The translations under genes were made by a program, and so were the position numbers. 64,000 bases of DNA from Atherix ibis (taxonomy: Eukaryota; Arthropoda; Insecta; Diptera; Athericidae), in assembly GCA_958298945.1 (NCBI GenBank), contig OY282606.1:58851920-58915919 (forward strand), written 5' to 3'. Shown here piece by piece: positions 37,511-49,700 of this stretch (positions are counted from its first letter, which is position 1; each line of letters begins with the position of its first letter). The notes under the pieces were generated by a model. It did no database searches. It was given only the letters and a program-made list of their open reading frames with translations, and was not told the DNA's origin.

Positions 37511-40500
37511 ATGGGATCGTTGTTCCGTAGCGAGGAAATGACCCTCTGTCAACTGTTCTTACAGAGTGAAGCAGCCTACGCCTGTGTATCGGAATTGGGT
37601 GAATTAGGATTAGTGCAATTTAGAGATGTAAGTATATTTCGACTTTTAATCATAAAACAAAGGTAGCTAAAAAAATGCTACAAATTCTTAAAATATGAAT
37701 TTATTGATATGAGGTTGTATTAAACAGTTGAAACTGCATCAATTATATATTTTAGAATGTGTGGTGTTAATTAAAACTGAATGTGAATGTTACTCGTAGC
37801 TTGACTGTTTTAATTGAATACTTTCAGTGTATACTTTTTTATTATTTTAATATTTAATTTTTCTACATCTATAATTACGAATATTTTTACATAAGCACAT
37901 GTACATAATAAAATCGTCGGCAATTTTTTAAAATTTTCTGCGATAATTTTCTTATAATTACATATAGGGTTTTTCAATAAGAGTGATCGTTTTTTTTTAA
38001 AAACAAAACAAAAAAGAAATGCGGCAGAGCAACTTTGTGTAATGAATTCAGCTTCATTTCACGTATTTGGCTTCAATATTCAATTTTAATGAGTCAGTGT
38101 TTTCTTGTTTCTTGACATGACTTCAATAAAACTGCCTTTTTTCATCTTTTTTGTTGTATTAAACCATATTTTTATTCAAGTAACAAACTATGCCACATAC
38201 TCCACGCATAAATATTTAAAAAAAAACTTCATTTAAATTTTTATCTCTCTTATGCTCAATTTTGTACAGATGTTTTGAGTGTCCTTTAATATGATATTAG
38301 ATAATATTTACAGTGTACATGATTCTGGTTGAAAGATAAACTTAAAACTATAATTAATTTTTTTTTTAATTTTCACCATACCATTATCGAAGCACTATTA
38401 TCGTTTTTTATATTTTTGTCTGTAAGAAAATGTTTATTTTTGGAAATCCAATTTTGATATTTTGTTTGTTAGTAGTTATCATTTCAAGTAAGATTAGTAC
38501 TGAAATGTATAATTTCCAAGCGCCACGACACTAAAGGCCCATTTGGCGACAAAGGATATAGGGATAAGGCAATTATAGTAGAAATGGAAAGGAAAAATCG
38601 ATTTTCCTGGCAATTAGTGTAGGGACCATGCCTCAGTGAAATTCGAACCCATGACCCCTTGGATGTTAGTCCAGTACACTAACGACTGTGCTAATGCGTC
38701 GGCAATTTTGATTATTTGTTTTGAACAATATTTTTTCTTTTTTTAAGACACATTGTCCGTAATGAGTAAAGAACAAGAAATTTCTATTAAAATGTAACTA
38801 ACTACTTTTAGCATCCTTTTTGGTATAATTTTTTTCTTAGATTTATTGTAAAAATTTGTACTTTACTGTTGCAGCTGAATCCTGATGTAAATGCCTTTCA
38901 ACGAAAATTTGTTAATGAAGTTCGCCGGTGCGATGAAATGGAAAGAAAGCTCCGATATCTGGAAAAGGAAATAAAAAAAGATGGAATACCTATGCTGGAC
39001 ACTGGTGAAAGTCCTGAAGCTCCTCAACCTAGGGAAATGATTGATCTGGAAGTAATTATAGAAAACAATTTTGATCCCATAATTTTTAATTTGCATTTAT
39101 GGTTATAAAAGTATATCTTATTTTGTAACGTAAATTTTAGGCAACTTTTGAGAAATTAGAAAATGAACTACGTGAAGTTAATCAGAATGCAGAGGCATTG
39201 AAACGAAATTTTCTTGAGCTAACTGAGCTCAAGCATATTTTAAGAAAAACTCAAGTATTTTTCGATGAGGTAAGACAAATTTTGAATAATTTTTGCAAAA
39301 TTTCATTTATTTTAATTTTGGCCCCATTTTGTTAATTCATATTTACGTATATTATATTTTTAATTAAATTGATTTATTAGATTTTCGTTTTTTTCTTTAT
39401 TGACATTTAATTCATCATATTCCCATTAAACTTTGTTTAACTTCATATGGAATAAAAAACACCATAAAAAATAAGTTGATTACTTATTTAAAAATTAAAA
39501 CAAAACAATGAGTACAACCATTATTTAAATTTTAATACATTTGCCAAGATCGAAAAATTGCATTTTTTTATTAATAATGAATAAAAAATGGCAATTCATC
39601 GTGGTACGATAAATACATTTTCGTATTTTCTAGGCATATGTTGATTGTTATGGAATAAAAAAAATATTTGATAAACAAATCAATTAAATGCTTCCAAAAT
39701 TTTTATTAAAACAGTGGTATTTATTTTAAAACTTATTGTGTAAAATATCCAAAAGTTAATTTTTTTCCGTATGTATATAAAATTTATTATTAAATGAAAA
39801 CTTTCGTATTTGGTTTATTTAAAATAAAAAACAAATTTTTGAAAAAATGACCAACGTTTAGACATTATTTTTTATATAAATTTAAATCAATGACTAAAAC
39901 TCTGATTCCATACTTTCGATCGAATCCTAATAGTTCAATTAGTGCTTAACACTTTTTATTGAAATAACTATTTTGATTGTTCTGTTTGCGCTTTCAGATC
40001 ATCTTGTATTCTTCAGCATATGGATATCAGCAAATTTTATAATTTTTACAAAATCTTTGTATTTGCTAGTTTTATGCCTTACACTTAATTTTTGTATTTC
40101 CTCTGAACGGAGTTTATGTTAAGTGAACCAACAAATAGTTGAGGAATTAAAAAAGTCAGTTATGAATTGAATATTTGCAGCTGTATCCATTTGACATGGC
40201 GTAGAATCATTCTGATAAGTTTCATCCTTTCTGTAGAATTTGATCTTCTTTTACCATTACTTAGTAATAATATGCGATATAAAATTATCTACAATAAAAT
40301 GTCAATAGCAGTTGACAATGCTATTCGTAGTTTCATTAATGAAATCTTTCATTCTCATATGAATAAAATTAACCTTTCTGTTATTTTTGAATATAATAAA
40401 ATTTAGTTTGTATTCTTTCAAATGCAGAAAATTTGATTACACTGTAAATTTGATTTTTTAAATTAAAATATTAAACAAATTTGTGGTTCACAACAATATG

Positions 40501-43500
40501 CGTTAAATAGCAATTGAGATTGCTCCCTGCACTTTTAATAAAGCGTACTGGGGTTTTCTTATAAATTTGAACTAAGTATAGCAGCCTATTTATACCAATT
40601 TGATTGAATGTTAAGAATTTTACTGTACCTTCTTCTATGAAAAAGAAAAAAGTTTCTTGCAGTTTCTTTACTTATTTGGTAACATTTTTATAAAACAAAT
40701 TTTCTTTTAATTTTGTATAAAATATATTTGATTTATTTTTAATACTTAAAAATCAATTAACTTTTGGATATTATATCAAATTGAAAACTAATATATTTGC
40801 TCTGCATGATTGAAATTGATTTGAGATAAGAAATAAAAAATTAATAATGGCTTTTATACTAATTATATTGACTAATATTTATATAGAAAAGGTGCTAAGC
40901 TTATATATTTTTTAAAACTGTAATTATTATTTTTGACTATCATTTCGTTTTTCTTTCGTTTTGATTATCATTGATTTTCATAATAATAATAATTGTTAAA
41001 AAAATAAAACAAAATTCGTCTTGACAACACAACTGAAAAATTTATTTTCTATTAAATTTTGAATATCTTATTAATTAAATATTTAGATTTGCTTTACCAT
41101 CAGTTAAGGAGCCTTTTTTTTAAACATTAATATATTCGAATTAATTTTCAATTTTCAATAATAATGCGTATTTATTAATAATGAAATCCTAACAAATTTT
41201 GTGTTTAACAGTGGTATTCAGAATTTTTTGTATTATTAGTTAGTTTTATTTGTGTATGTAGAATTCGGTAAAGAAATCCAATAGAATTGGCAAAAAAAAT
41301 ACACATTACTATGTCCTTATAATAATAATATAATATATATGATCTCAGTTTTGAAGAGCTTAAACGAAAGTTTTATTTTGTATTTAATTCCTGTTTTTAT
41401 ATAAAAATAAGCGAAGTAAAAAATCAGTATTTTACAGTAAGAAGTTAAGGTATTTTTAAAAAATTTCATTTTTGTGTATGGTAGATTGTGTAGACTTTGT
41501 TTTTTTGTTAATCAATTTTCAGGTCAATTATAAATGACCATAAATATTTTACTTTTAAATATTAAAAGTATGTAGTTCAATACCTATATTCGCACGAAGA
41601 ATTTTTTTTAGTTTGAATGATTCGTTCCTATTTGAAATATGTGTATTAACTAAGTATTATCATACTTTTTGTTTTTATTAATCTATTTCCATTTTTGGGA
41701 AATAGAAAAATCTATACAAAATACAAAACATACAGAAATATGATGATTGATGGATGGGTTCAAGAATCACTAAGAAATTCCAATGATTAAAAATTCCCTT
41801 AATTTTTTTTTTAAATGTACAATATTAATCATATTGACGTATAGTGCAGAAATAAAGTAAATTCAGAGTATGTACTAAAAATCATGTTTCGTGAATTATT
41901 CTTCGTACAAACATTCTTAAAAGCCACAAAAAGCAAAATGAGTCTGCCTATGTTTGCAAAAGTGTGTTGTTAAATTTTTCAAAAGAAAATAATCGTGACG
42001 TTTTGTATGCTCTTAAAGCCATATAATTGAAAATGTGTCTTATGCGGCAGTATTCGCTTATGGATATAAAAAAATTATTCATTTGCAATTTAATTACGCA
42101 TATTGTATATGCAGATGTAATATGGTAGCTTCAGCTGTAGCAACTTAATTGTTTAAAAAAAATTTCGAAGGCTTCGAACTATTCAAGTGGCACTTGCGCT
42201 ATAAATATCTTTTCCTATTAAATGAGAATTGGGACTTTGTGAAAGTTTGTCGTGTTATTCGTTTTGGAGAATCCGTAATTTAAATTAATAGTCCTTCGTT
42301 TTGATATTAAATACAAATTCTGTTCGCTATGTATATATAACTCAATCTTAAGTAGTCTTTAATCAAAAAATTAAAGACAACTTAAGATTGAGTTATATAT
42401 ATAAAATAATTTAAAAATTATTATAAAACGAGATCAAATGTTACTGACCGAATATTTCCATAGTGTTTAACTTTTTAAGCAAAATGTGAGATAACGCTTT
42501 GTTGTAATATAAGAAAATCTAAGTATGTAATATTTCTGAACAGTAAAGTCAATGTTATAATATTTATGTATATCTGCATTATAAATATGCATTTTGAATA
42601 ATTAATATAATTATTAACATTTGACCAACAAAAAATACATTAAATTAGTTTAAAATATAAAAACTTTCGTGTAAGCTTTTCTCATGTATATGAATATTAC
42701 TTAATTTAAAAATTGTACAAAAAATACATTTTTTGGCTTGGTTTGTTAGAAATGTTTAAATTCGACGCACAATAAACAACATATGGAAATGGACACAATT
42801 ACACATACATAATTCTATATGCATAAAACTATATTCTAGGACTAAGGTTTTGGATTATTTATTAAAAATTGACTCAAACATGAATTTTTTGATATTATTC
42901 TATATAAGCGATCAAATACGTCGCATTATAAGAAATTAATTTTCGACTTGGCGTTGATTAAGAAACGTAAAGAAACTGGAGTGGTGCTACCAAAAATATA
43001 TGTGCATTTTTTATATTTACAATTATATAAATATTAAATTAATAGAATATATATAGTTATTTAAAATAAACATAGTAGATTATATTAAAATATATCACAG
43101 TAGTTTAAGTTTTTTTTCGATGAAATTCTATTTATTTGATATGAAATCTACAGTAATTCACACTATAACAATATTCTCCACACTATGGCATGAATAAACA
43201 ATTTGTTTCATTTTTATTTAATTATTTTTTTTTTTAAATGTATTTAAAATAAAATTAATGTTCTGATTATAAATTTTTTTTTAAAATTACTCTATTCCAG
43301 TTAATAAATTTTATTTTATGATTAATTATTATTTTGTTATAAATATGATTTTGTTAAAAATATACATTTGCTTGGTAGTTTTTAAATAGTTATAAGCTTA
43401 AAATTAAATTGTAAATACTTTTACATACAAAAGATGTGATTTTGTGTCTACCTTTCCAAATATATGTACACATTGTCTTTACATATACGGATTAATGATG

Positions 43501-43712
43501 TGCTTCATTATTTACAAGTTATTCGAAAGAATAATTTATTGGAAACTACTAATTTTATTTTGAAGGTTATATTTTTAACTATTTTATTCTTGTTTAATAA
43601 ATGACATTTAAAATGAGGCAGTTGACATGAACAGTTTTATGATGTAATATATAATTTATGTTGATCGTTCCACATATTCAAATATTGTTTTTCAGGCATT
43701 TAGGAAACTGTA

Positions 43713-43745
<33 letters not shown>

Positions 43746-46700
43746 TAAAAATGAATATTAGTGTTTTTTTTTTTAAATTGTCAATAATAAAATAGAGTGT
43801 ATTGTGTGCGAGGGATAGTTTCCATTTAAATTTGGAAACTTCCAAATCAAATGAAAAGTTCCAAATTCAAATGGAAACTAAGAATCAGATTCCATTTGAA
43901 TTCTCAAAATAATTTCCTTTTAAATAAATCCATCTAACGCATTTTCAATATTTGCTGCCAGTAATTAAATAATCCGAGGTATTTATATCTTATATACGAT
44001 TCATAATCAAATATTTCGTTCAATTATTTCAAAAACTTTATATTATCCCAACAAAAAAATACAATTATTTGGGCAATCCAATAAAAAAAAATATTTTTCA
44101 ATAATTATCTTACGTTTTCTAATCCCAAAAGAAAGTTGCTATTAACTTTTCGGCCGATTAAATTGTTTTATGTGTATATTTATAAAATAATCATCAAATT
44201 CACTTAATTGCATTAAAGAGTCTATTATTCTTATAATGCTTACTTTTTAAAGTTTTGTATAAACTCTGAGGCAGCGGAGAACTAAAAGTTCTTCAGTTTA
44301 CTTTTTACGAAACAAGTACACAATTAAAATGATTTTTTTATTAACTGATGTTATTAAGTTTTGATATTATTAAGTTGAAATGATTGTATTACTTAAATGA
44401 CCGCTACGGATTAAATTCGTTACGTGGATTCTTCTGACATTTATACATATGTATATGGTGGTATATTTCAATGATAACACGTGAAATATTTCCTTACAAC
44501 GTATTCATTATAGCAGATTTGTTGACATAATTTATATTTCACATAACTTCATAAAATTTTGTTAACGGAGTCATATTGCCTAATTATGTATTATTGGATA
44601 AATTGCTGGTCCATTTATCGTTGGATTCACAAAACTTCTTTAGTTAATTGATGGTTTCATTAGCTGATGTCGTCTTAGTTAATGGGTGCTTTCATTAGCT
44701 TATCTGGAACCAAATGACGTCCGCATCTGTAACGAATTTTGTTGGCAGTAACGCCAGCTCCTACATCGCTAAACTACAATAAACAAATTTTTCTGAAAGA
44801 AATCACGTCCAACATCGTTAACTATATATTTCATTGTCATTCGTAAAGAATCTTTTTTATGTAGATCTTTTTTGAAATTTGGAAACAAATAATAATGCTG
44901 TGGATGTACCCGTACCATACAGTAGGTAATTAAGTTCTATGAATATCGTGTGTAGCTGCATTGTCATGAAATAGAAGTACATACTGTCGCTTACATATTC
45001 GATTTTTTTTTTAGGTGTATATTTAAAATATCGTCGCTATACCCATTCCAGCTAATAGGGAGAAATGACACATCTTCAGAATCAATGTTCCTAATTTCTG
45101 CGACAGCATTGACTCCTATTTGCTCACTCAGTTTAGACGAACACTGTTAATCTGCGGTGACAATTAGTTGAATAATTGAACTACTTGTTGCAATTAAGTC
45201 TGGAGAGTTTTTGATAACTTGTAAGGATTATTTGTTCTTATATTGCATTCACTTTGGACAAGATAAGCTTATTATGAAACACATTATAAATAGTACCAAT
45301 ACATATTTTATGGGTATCTTCCAGTGCAATATTTTCAAATGTTTCAAAAGTTGCTTCCGAAGTTTTGGGTAATTTTACATAAATTATAAGTCGTCTATAC
45401 ATTTATATTTTCCTTATTTTCATTATTTGGTAAGTTTCGTCAATTTTCTTGCATCACCCATGGTCGTTCCTTATTATAACTGACATAACTATTAGTTAAG
45501 TCAATTGTAAAATTTTGTTTATATTCTCTCAGAAAGTTTTTCTATCTGAAGCCGTAAAGAAAATAACTAAATAGTAGGCCTAACATGTACATACGGGAAA
45601 CGTAATGAACAACTTTCTTATGTACTATTTCTGTATAATTAATAAATACCATATTAAATAAGAAAAGTTGTAATTAATTTTAACTTTAAGAAATCAATTT
45701 GTAATTACATCATAAACTGTCGATATATTTTAAATTTGTATTATTGTTAAAAGGTATAGTGTTGACAATGAACTGGAAATGTTAATACTGAGACTAAAGT
45801 TATTACTCAATAGTGTAATTTGAAGCAACTAAGAAATTCTACAATATCTCTATCGACAATATTTTGAGTCCTTATTTATTCAAATTCTTGAATAATAAAA
45901 TACGACGTGAAATCGGAAAAAACTAGGAAAAAAGATATTACGTGACATCGAAATTGCGGTACTTTGTGAAGTTACAATAGATATAATCTTGAATATATTT
46001 GTTCTACTATACTTATTCCTAAACTCAATTAGCACTTTATCTGTATTATATTTAGATAAACATTTTTTAAAAAAGGTATTAATAAATTTATATGGACATG
46101 AGAGTAGTAAAGATTGATTTTTTTTAATTCAAAACTTTTTGAAGCATGCTAATTTGAACTTTCTAGTCCGACTAGTTTTCCTAAAAACCTTTAGGTATTG
46201 AATATATGTATTTAATTTTGTTTTGTTTTGAAGCATTTTTGTTCATTTAAGTTTTGTCAGTAAATATAAATAGATTTTTTTATATTTTTTTTACACTTTT
46301 TTGCTGTTTTCGTAATTGATACGGTAATGTGTTGGTTTTATGATATTTTTCTACTATTTTACACAAATTTAAAATAGAATATGAAACCTAAATAATAATA
46401 GGTATATTTCTACTATTTTACACAAATTTAAAATAGAAGATGAAGCCTCTAGCAATTCTCGTTAAAGAGGTAAATATGGGCCTTACAAGAAATTAACTAC
46501 AATTGATGGTAAATTAATGTTTATTTTAATGAATATTTTCAAATATGATTAAATTATCTGTACTATAAATTTTATGTTTCAACTTATTATGTATAGAATT
46601 GATTAAAATAGTATATCCTATCACAAAAAATGGTCGTTTAAATGAAAGGGTTTAGTTTGTTTGAAAATTTTGTAGAAATATATATTTTTGAACATTTTAT

Positions 46701-49700
46701 TCAATGCTAGTAATGTTTATCTTTTAAGAAAATCACTAAGTCGTGGTTAGCCATAAATAATAAAACTATGTAACAAAAAAAGCAGCAGCTATAAATTTTA
46801 AAAATATTTCTCGATGATTCATTAAGGACATTAATTACAATTTTTAATAACGACAAGAATTATTTAATCGTTTGTAAGTCGTAACGTACGCAGTAATTAA
46901 TCTATAAAAATATAATTTTTATTTTCTATCACTTTTCTTCATATTTTATTAACTGGTTGGTATTTTTTTCAAAATAAATGATTATCAACAATATAAAATT
47001 GCTAAATTTAGTTTTTAAATTAAAAACGTTAAGTACCTATCAGTTAAATTTTTAAAAATTTTATTTTAGAAAAATTTCAAACAATTATATTTTTGTTATA
47101 TAATTTTCAACTAAATAGTAGTTTTAGAAACTTAAAAAATATGATATATTGATTCGCTCATTTTTAAATTAATCGAAATATACATTTTTTTTACATAAAG
47201 TGGATGTAATATTTGAAATTATTAAGTAGTCCCAATTCTTTGTTTGTTATTAAATAATATTTTCTGTTACAATCTAATGACAAAAAATAAAAATCTGTAT
47301 ATGAATTGGCAATTATTTTTGTAAATAAAAAAAATAAAAGAATTTTTAAAGATAAGTAATTTGTCCATTTACTAAAACATTGAAATTTTCTAAAATTTCG
47401 AAATATGAATAATTGAATTGACTAAAATGAATATTTCTAAAAAAAAGTGATTTAAAATTTTAATTGTAGAGTTTTTTAATTTAAAAATTATTTATTCATT
47501 TAGTTAAGTATTAAATCCTGCAATTTACACTTGTATACCGCTTCATGGTATAAATTTTATGACACTTTTACGATAGTATCAAGTAAGGATGGGTTTTATC
47601 ATCCAGCAAGAAATAAACTAACTGTATGAAATTTAGGATTTTTCCAAAAACAAAACTGAATCACTATTTGATTTACCTTAACCATCATCATCAACGGCGC
47701 GACAACCGTTAGTCCGGTCTAGGCCTACTGATTCAAAGAAATCCAGACGATCCGGATTCGGAGTTCCCCCGTTTCGAAAGTTGCTGAAGAGCATTGTGGA
47801 TGTTAAATGGGTCTGAAAGTGATTCGGCTGCTCTTACTCTATTCCTCTCAGTCATGGTTAGCCTAGTCGGTCTAATAAATTTTTCTATGATGACGAATTC
47901 TCGCACACATGCGTAGTGTTTACTCTGGCTATGCTATCATAAGCCTCATTAAAGTCGAGGAATCTGTTGACCATATTTTAACAGATTTCCCTTCAACTGC
48001 CGCAGAGAGAAGATCCGATCTATTGCTGATTTCCCTGGAATGAAAACTCCCTGGTATTGAGCAGAAATATATTATAGATTGTACTCAGTAACGTAATATC
48101 TATATAATTACAATGTTCTGTGATATATTTTTTTTTGGTATGGCACAGATAATGCCAAGGTCGGACATTGATTCACTGTGCCATACTTGGACAATTAATT
48201 GATGAATCCTTTGATGCAATGTGTCACCTCCGTACTTAACCAGTTCGCTGGCGATTCCGTCGATACCGGGCGACTTGTGTTTCTTCAGTCGACGAATCAC
48301 TTTTTTCGTTTCCTCGATGACTGGTGGTGGCAGCATTTATTCTGCTGGCGGGACTTTCAGCTCGTGTTCTAACTGAAAATTTCGGCAGTTGCTCCCGAAA
48401 TTTTTCTATTTTACAGATCTATTCTCTGCTCTTCGCAATTCACGCTTATTCTTTAAGCGTACCTGCGTTCTCTAAAAATCAGACATGACTCTGTATGCAG
48501 CGTTCGTTTATTCTGTTGCTCACTTGAAATCGTCGTCAAACCAGCCGGACCGACTCCTTATACTTTTTCGGCCGGACTAATGATAGTACCATTTAGGTCT
48601 GGAAAGTCATTTCAATATCTTCTTCGCCACCAGGGCTATGTATCTTTGTTTTTGTTTTTGATTGCTGTATCCAGCTCACGTTTGCAGTTCGTACGAAAAC
48701 GTTTATCTAGTAGAGCACTCGTGTTGAGTCGAACGTTTCGTTCGTCTCTATTCATCGGCGAAGGTGGTCAACGTTGGCATCCCTAAATGTTCTAACATTT
48801 TCTAGATTTGAGAACTGCCAGTACTTAATCAAAACGTGGTCAATTTGATTGCAAGTGGTCTCGTCTGGTGATATCCAGATGGTCTAATGGATATCTTTCC
48901 GCGCAAACCTGGTACTTCCATCAACCATTTCATGGATGGGTCACAATCCGTTATTATTGGTGTGCTCATGCAAGTTTCGGGTACCGACGTACCGCCAGAG
49001 CACGGGGTCCCTTCCTGTCTTGCTGTTAAAGTCACTAAGTATGATTTTTGTGTTATATTCGGGACAGCCGTTGAGCGCGATAGTAACAGGCTTTATCGTC
49101 TCACTTACTAAGAAATCTGTTCCGGGCACGCGACGTTTTTTGGATGGTACCTGTAATATTTATTACAGTTGATCTCCAAAATACCAGTTCCTGTCTACAG
49201 TATCTCTTGCATTGGTAGCTGTCATATTTATTAGAGTTGATCTCCAAAGTACCAGTCCCTGTCCACCATTATGCCATGATTGCCACCCCAGTATCGGATT
49301 ATCCATTTTGACGGGGTATCGGATTATCGCTGAGTAGTTCCGAATCTACATATATAGGGAGTGCACATTCCATGAGAAAAAGAGAAATTTTCTGCGCCGG
49401 ATCAGTTGCCGTTATTTCCGTCCGTTGTTGTTTTCTATATTCCGCTTTTTAAGTAGAATTGTGTTTACAAGATGATTGAATCAATACCAAGCCCAACTTA
49501 TTTAGAGGACAGCATCGCCGAAATTTCAATTGGGGAGGCCTCTACGGTTTCAGGAACATTTAATAAATAACTATAGGTGCACGACTGGTCTACTGCGCTG
49601 TTCTATGACTAGCCATCGGACAGACTTAACAGCTAAACGGTTGGCGCATTTCCTACAAGAGCCAACCGTCCACGCAGTTTTCCTCTTCCTTTGTGCAGCC

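Noticed and set aside
40167..40406. 79-codon open frame in Vha100-1 intron 3 as an extra exon
   Set aside because: No match to a-subunit sequence and no suitable flanking splice sites.
48829..49172. Several overlapping open frames on both strands at 48.8-49.2 kb
   Set aside because: Only the minus-strand pieces match an RTE endonuclease; the plus-strand frames are shadows.
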